DNA from: Erysipelotrichales bacterium
GTDB lineage: Bacteria; Bacillota_I; Bacilli_A; RF39; UBA660
Assembly (NCBI GenBank): GCA_022508565.1
Contig: JAFLUY010000002.1
Span: 94,001 to 158,000, forward strand
Length of the DNA: 64,000 nt
Reading direction: 5' to 3'
The position numbers and the translations under genes are program-made. Below the pieces are notes generated by a model, which was not told the DNA's origin, did not search any database, and saw nothing but the letters and a program-made list of their open reading frames with translations. This document shows, piece after piece, positions 43,284-53,234 of this stretch. The stretch's first letter is position 1, and every line of letters begins with the position of its first letter.

Positions 43284-44264
43284 ATGTCAATCATCGAGGT
43301 TAATAACATAAGTAAATCTTTTCGAATCGTAAAAAAGGAAAGTGGCTTAAAAAATTCAATAAAATCATTCTTTAAAAGAGAATATAAAACTATTGAAGCA
43401 GTTAAGAATATTTCTTTTTCTATCGATGAAGGAGAGATTGTAGGTTACATCGGACCGAATGGAGCAGGTAAAAGTACAACTATAAAAATATTATCTGGTA
43501 TCTTAACTCCGAACGATGGGAAGTGTAGCATTAATGGATACACTCCATGGCTAGACAGAAAAAATTATGTTAAACAAATAGGTGTAGTCTTTGGCCAACG
43601 TAGTCAATTATGGTGGGATATACCAGCAATTGATACCTTTAGTCTTCTAAAGGATATTTATAGTATCGGTGATGAAGATTATGAAAGGGTACTAAATGAA
43701 TTAACTGATAAGTTAAATCTATCTGATATCCTAACAACACCTGTTAGACAGCTGAGCTTAGGTCAAAGGATGCGCCTAGAGATAGCAGCCTCTTTATTGC
43801 ATGAGCCAAAAATACTCTTTTTAGATGAACCAACTATTGGTTTAGATGCTGTCTCAAAACAACTTGTTAGAGACTTTATAAAAAACATAAACAAAGAAAA
43901 GAAAGTTACTATTATTTTAACAACACATGATATGTCTGATATTGAAGCATTAGCAAAAAGAATTATCTTAATTGGTAAAGGAAGCGTTTTATATGATGGA
44001 TCTTTACTGAAATTAAAAAATAAATATGCTAGTAAAGTAAATATCACAGTAACAACAAAAGATAAAATAAGATTCAAGAAAAAAGGTTTACTTGAGACAA
44101 CAAGAATAAAAGATGGTTATCAGTTTGTTATAGATAGTAAAGAACTTAATATTTCATCTTTCTTGAATTACTTAACTCAAAAAATTAGTATTGAAGATGT
44201 TACCATTGAAAATGAAAATACTGATGAATTAATTGTTAAATTGTATGAGGAATACAATATATGA
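43284..44264 (+). CDS. ABC-2 type exporter ATP-binding subunit
   Basis: 326 aa. The ATG at 43284 is used because AAGGGAG is spaced 11 bases from it and an upstream GTG is too close. ABC nucleotide-binding domain: Walker A GPNGAGKST (about 58-66), Q-loop FGQRSQLWWD, signature LSLGQRMRLE, Walker B ILFLDEPT, then HD switch TTHDMSD. The N-terminal extension (about 1-45) with KSFFKREYK and the C-terminal 90-residue domain match exporters of the ABC-2/daunorubicin and polysaccharide type. Partners are the two permeases overlapping or adjoining downstream. Confidence 0.93.
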   Translation: MSIIEVNNISKSFRIVKKESGLKNSIKSFFKREYKTIEAVKNISFSIDEGEIVGYIGPNGAGKSTTIKILSGILTPNDGKCSINGYTPWLDRKNYVKQIGVVFGQRSQLWWDIPAIDTFSLLKDIYSIGDEDYERVLNELTDKLNLSDILTTPVRQLSLGQRMRLEIAASLLHEPKILFLDEPTIGLDAVSKQLVRDFIKNINKEKKVTIILTTHDMSDIEALAKRIILIGKGSVLYDGSLLKLKNKYASKVNITVTTKDKIRFKKKGLLETTRIKDGYQFVIDSKELNISSFLNYLTQKISIEDVTIENENTDELIVKLYEEYNI

Positions 44265-45064
44265 AAGTATATCTATCATACTTTAAACTAAAATTCATCA
44301 CCGGTCTTCAATATCGTACAGCAGCTATTGCTGGAATCTCAACTCAAATATTTTTTGGTTTAGTTAATGTTTTGGTCTACATTGCTTTTTATAAATCTGG
44401 AGATTCTAATGTTAGTATGAGTCTATCTCAAACAATAACTTATCTTTGGTTAAATCAAGCATTTTTGATTTTGATTTTCCAATTCTATAGAGATACAGAA
44501 TTATATGAATTAATCAAATCAGGAAATCTGTCTTATGAATTAGCAAGACCTCAAAATCTATATTGGATGTGGTATTTTAAAATACTTGCAACAAGAGCAT
44601 CACAAGCAGTATTAAGATTCTTACCAGCATTAATTTTTGCGTTCTTAATACCAATACCATATAAAATGAGTTTACCAGTATCAATTAGTAGTTTTATTCT
44701 TTTTGTAGTTGCGTTATTTTTGGGCACAATTCTCATAACAGCAATATCGACATTATATCCAATTATTGTAATAAAGACTTTGAATGAAAAAGGGGTAGTA
44801 AATATTTTCAGTGCCTTTGGAGATATCTTAGGTGGTCTTGCAGTACCAATTCCATTCTTTCCAAAATTTATTGCTGCATTTTCAAAATATTTACCATTTC
44901 AATATGTAAGTGATTTACCGTTTAGAATCTATATTGGAAATATAGGAATAAAAGATGCTTTTAATGGAATATTCATTCAACTATTCTGGATAGCGACACT
45001 TATATTAATAGGTTATATAGTTTTACAAAAACTATTAAAAAATGTAAGCGTTCAAGGAGGGTAG
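44261..45064 (+). CDS. ABC-2 type exporter permease 1
   Basis: 267 aa, six membrane helices, no signal peptide. The segment TELYELIKSGNLSYELARPQNLYWMWYFK is the cytoplasmic hallmark of the ABC-2 family related to DUF990/ABC2_membrane_6. Overlaps the ATPase gene by 4 bases and is 1 base from the second permease, so the three make one exporter. Confidence 0.9.
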   Translation: MKVYLSYFKLKFITGLQYRTAAIAGISTQIFFGLVNVLVYIAFYKSGDSNVSMSLSQTITYLWLNQAFLILIFQFYRDTELYELIKSGNLSYELARPQNLYWMWYFKILATRASQAVLRFLPALIFAFLIPIPYKMSLPVSISSFILFVVALFLGTILITAISTLYPIIVIKTLNEKGVVNIFSAFGDILGGLAVPIPFFPKFIAAFSKYLPFQYVSDLPFRIYIGNIGIKDAFNGIFIQLFWIATLILIGYIVLQKLLKNVSVQGG

Positions 45065-45065
45065 A

Positions 45066-45842
45066 ATGAAGTTATATATTAAAGCATTAAAAATGCATAT
45101 AATGTCTGAATTACAATATAAAGGTTCATTTTTCATGTCAATTATTTCCCAAATAATTACTTTCTTTTCATATTACTTTGTAATAATTTCTTTATTTACA
45201 AAATTTAATAACATTAAAGGATTTAGTCTTTATGAAGTACTTCTTTGTTTTTCCATTATTCAATTTGGATTTGCATTCAATGAAGTATTTGCAAGAGGAA
45301 TAGACAAATTTGATAATTTTATAATTAGTGGAAAGTTTGATCAATTACTATTAAGGCCAAAAAACATTATTCTTCAAGTGCTAATATCAGAAACTGATTT
45401 TGTAAAAATAGCAAGATTAATACAATCATTAATAGTAATGGTTATTGCCTTAATAAACTTGCGACTTGAAATAACTTTATTAAAAATTTTCACATTAATA
45501 CTAATGTTTATAAGTGCAATTATTATCTTCTTTTGTTTATTCTTAATAAGTGCTTCATACTGTTTTTTGACAGTTCAAGGTTTAGAAGTAAGAAATGTTT
45601 TAACAGATGGCGGAAAACAAATGGCCCAATATCCAATCGGGATATTTAATAAAGGTTTTATCTTTGTCTTTACCTTTATTGTTCCATATGCCTTCGTTAA
45701 TTATTATCCACTATTATACTTTTTAGGAAGAAATAATAATACAATTTATGCTTTTTCACCATTAATAGTTTTTATCTATTTAATTCCATGTATACTACTA
45801 TTTAATTTAGGTACAAAGAAATATAAAAGTGTAGGCTCTTAA
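45066..45842 (+). CDS. ABC-2 type exporter permease 2
   Basis: 258 aa, six membrane helices, same family as permease 1 (FDNFIISGKFDQLLLRPKNIILQ aligns with its cytoplasmic segment). It starts directly after permease 1 behind AAGGAGGG. Together with the ATPase it forms a heterodimeric exporter; the substrate is unknown. Terminated by a hairpin with an ATTTTT tail. Confidence 0.9.
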   Translation: MKLYIKALKMHIMSELQYKGSFFMSIISQIITFFSYYFVIISLFTKFNNIKGFSLYEVLLCFSIIQFGFAFNEVFARGIDKFDNFIISGKFDQLLLRPKNIILQVLISETDFVKIARLIQSLIVMVIALINLRLEITLLKIFTLILMFISAIIIFFCLFLISASYCFLTVQGLEVRNVLTDGGKQMAQYPIGIFNKGFIFVFTFIVPYAFVNYYPLLYFLGRNNNTIYAFSPLIVFIYLIPCILLFNLGTKKYKSVGS

Positions 45843-45857
45843 AACCTACACATTTTT
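45829..45857 (+). terminator. Intrinsic terminator
   Basis: GTGTAGG (45829-45835) pairs with CCTACAC (45845-45851), loop with the stop codon, ATTTTTA. Confidence 0.7.
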
Positions 45858-47313
45858 AATTTAATGTTTTTTGTTTTTGTCTTTCATTAAACTCTTTTTG
45901 AATGTATTCAAATAGATTAGTTGTTTTTACTTTCCCATCTGCTATTTTCTTTAAAATATCAACGCACGGACTATCATAACCAAATACTAGTTTTTCATAA
46001 TCATCTAAATTATCTTCAAGTTCTTTTAATCTTTCTGATAAATGTATAGTACCTCCTAAGATAATACTTATTTCATCCGAATCTAATTCATCTTTAATTT
46101 CATCATAAATCTCATCAAAGTATTTTTTAGTAAAATCAATCGGGCAAATATATGTTTTACATTGATTCACATTATATCCATAATAATATAAAGAACGCGC
46201 TAGTATTCTATTAATCTCCAATTTATCAGATTCTTTAATTTGTGGTATATATTTATACCTTTCATATAATGCTTGAATACCAAATACATTTGCATCGTAT
46301 TCAAAATAGATATTTCCGTGATTTGCTATATAAAAATCAAGACCCTTTTTATATTTTACTGCATTAGCTATTGTTACGTAATACATTTGTAATTCTGTTT
46401 TTTCATCATATGTTTTTTGATCTAAGTTAATAAATATTTCATTAGTAAATGCATGTCTTAATTCGTGACTCATTACGAAGAATAGAAATTGTAAAGAAAC
46501 TAAACCGTTAAGATAAGCATCATAGATACATCTAACTCCAGCTAAGTTAATTTCGATATTACCAAATTGATAATATGCAGTCCTGCGATCTTCCTCCTCA
46601 TCATAGAAATTAAAAAGTTGAGGTGAGTTTAGTTTATATAAATCTTTTATGAAATAACAGTCAAATAAAATCATACTTGGTGTAATTCGTATATTTGCAT
46701 CTGCAAATTTACCAATCATATAATAACCGTTTTGTAAAAATGTTTCTTTATATTCACTGTTTGTTAAATTTAGTGCATTCATATAGTTTTTTAGTATCAT
46801 ATTTAGTAAAGATAAACTATGCAATCCACCAATTGGCAAAGCCTGTATAATAGTGTTTCCAATTTCAATAATTTTTTCTTGGATTTCCTTATCATTTTTC
46901 AAATTGGTTAAATCTTTTAATAATTCGCATAATTCGTATGCAATATAAAATAATTTAAAATCACTTTCTCTTTTTTCATAAAACCATTTTTGTTCAATTA
47001 AATAAGAAGATATTTCACTAACTATATTAAGTTCTGCTCGCTTATAGAATAGATCTTCAACCTGAGAAACGAATAAAGATGATACTTTTGTCTTGATAAA
47101 TGTTGGAAATTTTTCACAAAATTCTCTATTTACTCCTGTAAGCATATTTGATAAATGTAGTAAACTCATTCTATCAATTCGCTGAGAAAAATTATTTAGT
47201 ATATATTCTTTTTCTTCTATTGATACAGCATTACAAGCCATATGTACATAAAGTGTTCTATCATCATATTCATTAAAGTCTATATCTAAATAACTAGATT
47301 TATTATTCTTCAT
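45856..47313 (-). CDS. Large unknown protein with HExxH-type metalloprotease motif
   Basis: 485 aa, minus strand, convergent with the ABC operon and divergent from the TelA-like operon. Mostly helical. The motif MSHELRHAFTNE (HELRH, about 281-285) fits a zinc metalloprotease active site, and the preceding LQFLFFV strand fits a gluzincin-like layout. A third ligand could be the Glu in IYFEYDANVFG about 60 residues later. No signal peptide or membrane helix. No family recognised. A GGGGTTG binding site (minus strand, about 47328) supports the ATG at 47313. Confidence 0.75.
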   Translation of the reverse strand: MKNNKSSYLDIDFNEYDDRTLYVHMACNAVSIEEKEYILNNFSQRIDRMSLLHLSNMLTGVNREFCEKFPTFIKTKVSSLFVSQVEDLFYKRAELNIVSEISSYLIEQKWFYEKRESDFKLFYIAYELCELLKDLTNLKNDKEIQEKIIEIGNTIIQALPIGGLHSLSLLNMILKNYMNALNLTNSEYKETFLQNGYYMIGKFADANIRITPSMILFDCYFIKDLYKLNSPQLFNFYDEEEDRRTAYYQFGNIEINLAGVRCIYDAYLNGLVSLQFLFFVMSHELRHAFTNEIFINLDQKTYDEKTELQMYYVTIANAVKYKKGLDFYIANHGNIYFEYDANVFGIQALYERYKYIPQIKESDKLEINRILARSLYYYGYNVNQCKTYICPIDFTKKYFDEIYDEIKDELDSDEISIILGGTIHLSERLKELEDNLDDYEKLVFGYDSPCVDILKKIADGKVKTTNLFEYIQKEFNERQKQKTLN

Positions 47314-47416
47314 TTTACAACAACCCCTAATGAATTGGTGAGTATATTAACAAAAATATCTAAAAAAGTCAATTTTGCAGGTAATCAATTTTAATTGATT
47401 TTTGATTAATTTTTAC

Positions 47417-47445
47417 TAGACAAACCATATATTTAAATATATAAT
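47417..47445 (+). promoter_or_regulatory. Promoter of the TelA-like operon
   Basis: TAGACA (47417-47422) and TATAAT (47440-47445), 17-bp spacing. A 10-codon frame, MSKKLFPILI, behind GGGGA at 47471-47503 lies between promoter and first gene; it may be a leader or chance. Confidence 0.65.
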
Positions 47446-47519
47446 AAATAATCGTAAATTGGGGAATATGATGTCCAAAAAATTATTTCCTATTTTAATT
47501 TGAAAGGAATGAAAAAAAT

Positions 47520-48845
47520 ATGGCAGAAACAATAACAAAAGTACAAGGAGAGGTAGTAGAAACTTTACCTAAAGAAAAACAAGAAGTTGCAAAAAGTGTA
47601 GTATCTGGCGTAAGTACAATTCAAGTAAACACTCAAACACTTCCTGAATTAGAACAAGTAACAGGAGTTACTTGCAGAGAAATTGATTTTAATAACACAG
47701 ATACAATCATGTATTTTGGATCAGAAATAACTAATTATGTTGGACAATTATTAATTGATACAGCTAATATGTCTGTAAATCAAGAACAACAAATGTTATC
47801 TGAAGATGATTTAAGAGCTATTATCTCATTTGATGATTATCTTGAACAATCTAAAATTGATGCAGCAAAAAAAGAAGGGTTACTTGCTAGACTAATTAAA
47901 GGTATCGGAAAAGCTGCTGGAAGCGAAGCTGCTCAAAAAGCTGATGATCTTAAAACATATCAAGGACAATATAATGAATACAACGCTAGAATTGATAGAG
48001 TTTGTGATGTTATGCAAACTATTGGTCAAAATGCTTATGCTGATATTCAGTTAAGAAAAGAAATAGCTATGAAAATGATACCTGCAAATAGACAATTAGG
48101 ATTAATAATTGAAGAAGCTTGGAAAACTAAAGAAGCTTTTGATGCAGAAACTAAAGCAATGGCAGAGAATCCTAACCCAGATGCACAACTAGTAGTTAGT
48201 TATAGAACAAACATGTCAACATTCTTAGAATCAAAACTAATTAAATTAGGAGAAGTACAAGTAGCATATAGACAAAAAATCCAAGAATATAGTATTCTTC
48301 AATTTAATGATATGCAAGCATGTGCATCAGCTGCAGACTTTATTCAAAATGATAAACCTATTTTACAAGCTAACGGAAGTACTACTGTATATAGCAATAT
48401 ACAAACTGACAGACTAGATCAATTATACTTAGCACATGATGCAGTTAAGCTAGCATTACAATCTGGTGCGAAGAGATTAAGAGATAATACAGAATCTGCT
48501 GTTGAAGTAATGAAAAATGGTAGAATTACATCTGAACTAGAAATAGTACAAGGATTCCTTCAAGAAAGTGTTAGTATAATTAGAGAAAGTAAAAAAGAAT
48601 TAGCTGTGTTAAATCAAAAAGATAAAGAAACATTAGACAAACTTGCTGATTTACTAAATCAAAATGATGAAGAAATACTAAATTTAGTTCAAGAAAGTGC
48701 AGCTGCTATGTTACCTGTAAATGAATTTGGTACTTCATCACGAAATGGTGGTTCACGTATTGGTTCATTAAGCGGAAATCAAGGTAATAAATCTCACAAA
48801 AGAAGTCTTTTATCATCATCAACTGATACAAGAAACAGGAAATAA
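47520..48845 (+). CDS. TelA-like (toxic anion resistance family) protein
   Basis: 441 aa, all helical with long coiled coils and no membrane helix. The organisation parallels TelA/KlaA: an N-terminal FGSEITNYVGQLL helix, a GLLARLIKGIGKAAG hinge-like motif (about 120-134) where TelA has a similar Gly-rich turn, the YNEYNARIDRVCDVM helix, and a long C-terminal helix bundle with LRDNTESAVEV. The C-terminal 40 residues are Gly/Ser/Asn rich and disordered. It is the first gene of an operon with a coiled-coil MoxR-like ATPase; TelA proteins often occur with ATPases and vWA proteins in stress-resistance clusters. Assignment by pattern, moderate. Confidence 0.55.
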   Translation: MAETITKVQGEVVETLPKEKQEVAKSVVSGVSTIQVNTQTLPELEQVTGVTCREIDFNNTDTIMYFGSEITNYVGQLLIDTANMSVNQEQQMLSEDDLRAIISFDDYLEQSKIDAAKKEGLLARLIKGIGKAAGSEAAQKADDLKTYQGQYNEYNARIDRVCDVMQTIGQNAYADIQLRKEIAMKMIPANRQLGLIIEEAWKTKEAFDAETKAMAENPNPDAQLVVSYRTNMSTFLESKLIKLGEVQVAYRQKIQEYSILQFNDMQACASAADFIQNDKPILQANGSTTVYSNIQTDRLDQLYLAHDAVKLALQSGAKRLRDNTESAVEVMKNGRITSELEIVQGFLQESVSIIRESKKELAVLNQKDKETLDKLADLLNQNDEEILNLVQESAAAMLPVNEFGTSSRNGGSRIGSLSGNQGNKSHKRSLLSSSTDTRNRK

Positions 48846-48847
48846 TA

Positions 48848-50080
48848 ATGGATTTAACAGAAGTTAAAATCTCAGAAATAAAAAACTTAGGTTTAATATA
48901 TGTATATAGCACTGATAGTGTATTTACTGATGAAGAAAATAAATACTTGGGTATAAAAGTTTCATATGATAATAGTAAGAATTTTATCCAAATGGATTAT
49001 AAAAATCCTCATTTTCCATCATTAGTAAAAAAAATAATCAGTCAATACTATAAAGAAAAGGATAATAGAAATATTATCCTTTTGGGCAATTTAACAAATA
49101 AATTTATCGAAGATGATGAAATTAGAAGGATAGCAGAAGAAAGACAAAAATATCAAAGCGAAGGATTAACTCTATTTGGAACAAGAGTTGAAAAATTAAA
49201 AGCTTTTGAACCTTATTTAAAAGAAACTATAGGTTTTATTTTAAAATATTTAAAAAGATATGATGGAGTAACTATTGGTGAAATTGATGGTTACAACAAA
49301 AAGTTTATTGTTAATTATTCAATTGGTTCAGTGAATAAACAATTGCAAATGATAATTGGTTTTATTGATGATAGAACTATAGATTTTAGAATAGGTGCAA
49401 TAAATGGAGAAGCAATTGATATTCAAGGTAAAATTACTAATAACTTTAATGAAGTAGTAGTTGAGTGGAATAATACTTCAAAAAATGGAAACGGAATAAT
49501 TGTTTATGATGTTAACAATGCTATTGTTGAAAAGAAGGTTACTATATCAGGTGAAGATCTTTATCATCAAACCGAAGGTGATACAATAACTAATTCAGAT
49601 ATTGAACTTATTAATTTCTATTTAAAATTATTTGGAATATCTTGGGATAAAGAATTTATGAAAACTGGAGATAATAATTTTATCTTTGGTTATGACAATA
49701 ATGATATTACCAAAGAGGAAGATGCATTGGTTATAAATCATGGAATGCAATTATTTATTACAGATGATGAAGTAGTATTAAAGTATGTTGTAAGAGATAG
49801 TTTAAAAAAGTATAAAAATAGTTTTCATGTTGATTTAGACGAAGAACTATGTGAAATAACTGTTAAAAAAGTCATTATTGATAATGAAACACATTTACTT
49901 ATTGAAAAAACATCTGGTAATTCATATGGAAAAAAATATGATTATGTAATTTATAAAACCGGAAATATAGATTTTAAAAAGCCTTTCGAAGTAGAACAAG
50001 AAATAAAAATAGATACAGAAGTAAAATCAATTTATGATGTTATCAAAAGAACTAAGGAATTAACAGGAGGTAACAATTAA
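48848..50080 (+). CDS. Unknown protein in the TelA/MoxR-like operon
   Basis: 410 aa, soluble. Begins 2 bases after the TelA-like stop. N-terminal about 110 residues are mixed (YVYSTDSVFTDEENKYLGIKV), then a helix and a beta-rich middle/C-terminal part (VNYSIGSVNKQLQMIIGFI; EIDGYNKKF). No signal peptide, membrane helix or recognised motif. The stop TAA overlaps the ATG of the ATPase by 1 base, so translation is coupled. No family recognised. Confidence 0.7.
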   Translation: MDLTEVKISEIKNLGLIYVYSTDSVFTDEENKYLGIKVSYDNSKNFIQMDYKNPHFPSLVKKIISQYYKEKDNRNIILLGNLTNKFIEDDEIRRIAEERQKYQSEGLTLFGTRVEKLKAFEPYLKETIGFILKYLKRYDGVTIGEIDGYNKKFIVNYSIGSVNKQLQMIIGFIDDRTIDFRIGAINGEAIDIQGKITNNFNEVVVEWNNTSKNGNGIIVYDVNNAIVEKKVTISGEDLYHQTEGDTITNSDIELINFYLKLFGISWDKEFMKTGDNNFIFGYDNNDITKEEDALVINHGMQLFITDDEVVLKYVVRDSLKKYKNSFHVDLDEELCEITVKKVIIDNETHLLIEKTSGNSYGKKYDYVIYKTGNIDFKKPFEVEQEIKIDTEVKSIYDVIKRTKELTGGNN

Positions 50081-52260
50081 TGGGAATTTTAAATAAAACA
50101 GAGCTTGAAAAAGCATTTGACTATGTTGGAAAAAATGGTGGTTATAAATTAACATTAGAAGATATTAAAAGAGAAAGAGAAACTTTAAAAAACGATGAAT
50201 TATTAGCAGAAATAATTTGTAAGATAGTTGAGACTAATAAACAATACGATATTAGAACAAACTATGATAATCTTATCGTGCCAATATTTACGTTTGTTAA
50301 TCATTTATATCCACAAATAGTAAAAAGTGGGTCTGATATTCCTCTTTTTACTAATCTTTGTACAGTCTTATTAAGAGATAGAAGCTTAAATGATATGGAT
50401 TTGATCAGAAAAATCTATTTTGCTTATAATGATAAAACAATCATTGGTGAAACTCTTGATTATTTAAGAACTTTTGCGCAAGCTCCTGAAGGTGAAGAGA
50501 AAAATAGAAAGAACAATATTGACCACATACTTGGCTATTTATGTTTAGCTCGTGAGTATTATGTTGATGATCGTGCTTTATTTTCTGCTTTCATTAATTT
50601 AGTAAATAAAGTTGGAAAAGAAGCAATTATCTTTGGTACTACCGATGAAATAGATAAATTTATCGAAGAAAAATTAAGAGAAGATAAAAGAGCTAATGGA
50701 GACTATGACATTGATCAAGCAACTCTTGAAGAATTTAGTCGTAAACTTGAATCATTGGGTGTTAGAAAAGAGCAATTACAAACTTTAATTGACCTAGCTG
50801 GTAGAACAAAAACAAATTTAGAAGATATTATTGCATCAATTGAAAGAGAAATTAAAGATGCAGGTGCTGCTCAGTTAAAAGAAATTAAAGAAGCTGGAAC
50901 AATAACTGCTAAAGGTTTTGATACTAAATATGAAGAATTATTAAACAAAGAAAGAAAAGGATTAATGAATGAACGCGATTCTATTGTTAAAGAACTAGAA
51001 AGAATCGTTGATGAAAAAAGCATAAATGTTCAAGCAATAGTTGATAGAGTTCAAAAGGCTGTCGAAGAACAAATTGGTAATTTAACATCTACAGCAACAA
51101 GAGAAATCGATCGTATCACTGACTTTGTTAAAACAGACGGAAATGTAAGAAAGATAATCGAAGAACAAAAAAATAGTGAAGAACTTTTAGAGCTTTTAAA
51201 TAAATTTAAAGATGTGGCTCCACAACTGGCTTCAGCAAGTGGAACGCCCGGAAATTCAACACAAATTGTTGTTCCTGGTCCTAGTTTAGTAGATGATAAT
51301 GCATCAGTTGATTATACAGTTAATTATTATTTTGATAAGTCATATAAATTCAAAGAACGTTTTAAACAAATCATGGATAAAAAAGCAAAACTAGAATCGC
51401 AAGGTGAAATATTCCATAAAAAATTTGATGATGTTGTCATCATGCATATGCAAAATGAAGCTCCATATCTCTGGGGACCATCAGGCTGTGGAAAAACTTA
51501 TATGATTGAAGAACAATTTCCAAAATTATTTGGAACAAATATTGTCACAGGTGGCTTTATTACATTTGAAAATGATGTTTTAGGATTTGTTAATGTTGGT
51601 AACGGTATATATGTTCCAAGTGTTTTCTATCGTGCCTATAAATTTGGAGATACAATGTTCTACGATGAAATTGATAAATCTAATGCAAATGGTGTAAATG
51701 TCTTATTGCCTTTTATGAATAGATCAAAAAATCAAAAACATACGTTCCCAAATGGTATTACTATACCAAGACATCCAAATTTCCGTATAATTACAGCAGG
51801 AAATACGAGACTTACCGGCAGTACAGAAGCATATAATACAAGTAAAAAATTAGATGAATCAATTAATCAAAGAGTAATGTTCGTTCATGTTGGTTATGAT
51901 AACAGAATCGAAGCATCAGTCTTAAAAAAAGATTATGAAGGATGGTATGAATTCTGTGTTAACTTCCGTAATGCTCTTGAAAAGTCTGGGCCTGGGTCAA
52001 TTGATGAAGAAAACTCATTAGGTACAATTACATCTAGAGATGCTCAGAGTATTAAAGATCATTTAGATGATGGTTCATTTAATGATAAACAAATTATGGA
52101 ATATCATGTAATTGAAAATAAAGAAGCTGATTACTTATTTGAAATAAAAAATAATTTAGAAGCTGAAACCTTTGAAACAAAAGAAGGAAAGAAATTATTA
52201 AAATTATTTAATCAAATGGTTGAACCAAAACTTGAGGCCTACAATGAAATGCGCGATTAG
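50080..52260 (+). CDS. Coiled-coil MoxR/CobS-like AAA+ ATPase
   Basis: 726 aa. N-terminal helical domain (about 1-215), a predicted coiled coil (about 225-370, rich in Glu, Lys and Arg: EFSRKLESLGVRKEQLQTLI), a short Pro/Ser linker, then an AAA+ domain (about 425-700). Walker A WGPSGCGKT (about 465-473), Walker B MFYDEIDKSN (about 526-535), sensor-type AGNTRLTG with Asn. The AAA domain is of the MoxR/CobS class (AAA_5), which usually works with vWA or CobT-like partners as chaperone. Directly coupled to the gene upstream and overlapping the next. No membrane helix. Confidence 0.85.
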   Translation: MGILNKTELEKAFDYVGKNGGYKLTLEDIKRERETLKNDELLAEIICKIVETNKQYDIRTNYDNLIVPIFTFVNHLYPQIVKSGSDIPLFTNLCTVLLRDRSLNDMDLIRKIYFAYNDKTIIGETLDYLRTFAQAPEGEEKNRKNNIDHILGYLCLAREYYVDDRALFSAFINLVNKVGKEAIIFGTTDEIDKFIEEKLREDKRANGDYDIDQATLEEFSRKLESLGVRKEQLQTLIDLAGRTKTNLEDIIASIEREIKDAGAAQLKEIKEAGTITAKGFDTKYEELLNKERKGLMNERDSIVKELERIVDEKSINVQAIVDRVQKAVEEQIGNLTSTATREIDRITDFVKTDGNVRKIIEEQKNSEELLELLNKFKDVAPQLASASGTPGNSTQIVVPGPSLVDDNASVDYTVNYYFDKSYKFKERFKQIMDKKAKLESQGEIFHKKFDDVVIMHMQNEAPYLWGPSGCGKTYMIEEQFPKLFGTNIVTGGFITFENDVLGFVNVGNGIYVPSVFYRAYKFGDTMFYDEIDKSNANGVNVLLPFMNRSKNQKHTFPNGITIPRHPNFRIITAGNTRLTGSTEAYNTSKKLDESINQRVMFVHVGYDNRIEASVLKKDYEGWYEFCVNFRNALEKSGPGSIDEENSLGTITSRDAQSIKDHLDDGSFNDKQIMEYHVIENKEADYLFEIKNNLEAETFETKEGKKLLKLFNQMVEPKLEAYNEMRD

Positions 52261-53143
52261 CCAACATAAAGGTAAAAAAGTATATAATATTAAATTTTAT
52301 AATTTAGCCCAAATGTATTCTTATTTAAAAAGTGATCCTAAAATAAATTATAAAATTTTTCCGGAACCAGCTAGTCATGAAAAAGAAAGAGCAGGAGAAA
52401 ACTTTTTTGGTTCATCTTTAGCAGACTCAATAGAATATTTAAAAGATGGTTATAATCAAGGATTGAACAACTTTCTTGAAGCTAGTAGTAAATTGTCAAA
52501 AATTGGTAATCCAACCAGTAGTGGTAAGGAGTCACAATTATCTGTTTATGGAAATGTAGCTATACCAGCATTAGTTGCACAAGGGGTTAACGAATGTATG
52601 CTAAGAACTGATGTTGAAGATACAAAAGTTATCGATGTATTATTTAATTTATCTTATCCTGCGCATACAACAGGAGCACAAATTCGCAATAGAGGTTTAG
52701 CAACATTATATATAATTAAAACATTAGAGAAAAAAGGATATTTAATTAATTTTAAAGCATTCGAATTATCGAAAAGTGATTATGAAATGTTCCATCTTAG
52801 TATAGACTTAAAAAAACCAGGAGATTTATTCTTAGATGAAAAGAAATGCTATTATCCAATGGTAGGAAAAGAATTTTTAAGAAGAATTTTATTTAGAATA
52901 ATGGAATCAACCCCATTAGAAGATAGAGATTGGACTGGTGGTTATGGAGAATCATGTAGTAGTAGTGAAATGCGTGATTTCTTCAAAGCTAAGAAAAAAG
53001 ATATTGTTATTAGTAGCCCTGGTGAAATGGCTATAAGAGGAAATAACATTTATGAGGATTCTTTAAGTTTAATAGAAAGCTTAGAAATACAAGATGAATT
53101 TGATGTAAAAAAATTAAAATATTTTGCTAATAAAAGTGAATAG
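52244..53143 (+). CDS. Phage-type partner of MoxR/CobS-like ATPases
   Basis: 299 aa from the ATG at 52244 (GAGGCC site), overlapping the ATPase gene by 17 bases; an earlier in-frame ATG at 52220 lacks a site. Landmarks are FFGSSLADSIEYLKDGYNQG (about 52-71) and, near the end, PMVGKEFLRRILFRIME followed by GGYGES. This 'F-x-G-x-S ... DG-Y/W-x-x-G' plus 'x-LRR-x-x-FR-x-x-E' arrangement recalls proteins commonly encoded in phages beside CobS-like AAA and vWA proteins. That family resemblance is from memory. It has no membrane helix or signal peptide. Likely binds the ATPase. Confidence 0.55.
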   Translation: MKCAISQHKGKKVYNIKFYNLAQMYSYLKSDPKINYKIFPEPASHEKERAGENFFGSSLADSIEYLKDGYNQGLNNFLEASSKLSKIGNPTSSGKESQLSVYGNVAIPALVAQGVNECMLRTDVEDTKVIDVLFNLSYPAHTTGAQIRNRGLATLYIIKTLEKKGYLINFKAFELSKSDYEMFHLSIDLKKPGDLFLDEKKCYYPMVGKEFLRRILFRIMESTPLEDRDWTGGYGESCSSSEMRDFFKAKKKDIVISSPGEMAIRGNNIYEDSLSLIESLEIQDEFDVKKLKYFANKSE

Positions 53144-53181
53144 TTATGTAAAACCTAAGTAAATTATTGTCACTTTAATAG

Positions 53182-53234
53182 ACAACACCCTCCTAAAAAT
53201 ATTAAAATAAAGAAAATAGGAGGGTGTTGTTTTT
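53182..53234 (+). promoter_or_regulatory. Long hairpin that occludes the ribosome binding site of the next gene
   Basis: Perfect 14-bp stem ACAACACCCTCCTA (53182-53195) / TAGGAGGGTGTTGT (53217-53230) with a 21-nt loop, followed by TTTTA and the ATG at 53235. The 3' arm contains AGGAGGG, the Shine-Dalgarno of the DUF1292-like gene. It can act both as a terminator for the ATPase operon and as a translation switch. Confidence 0.8.

Noticed and set aside
47471..47503. 10-codon frame MSKKLFPILI upstream of the TelA-like gene
   Set aside because: GGGGA precedes it, but there is no codon bias related to the downstream genes and no hairpin; mentioned only as part of the promoter entry.
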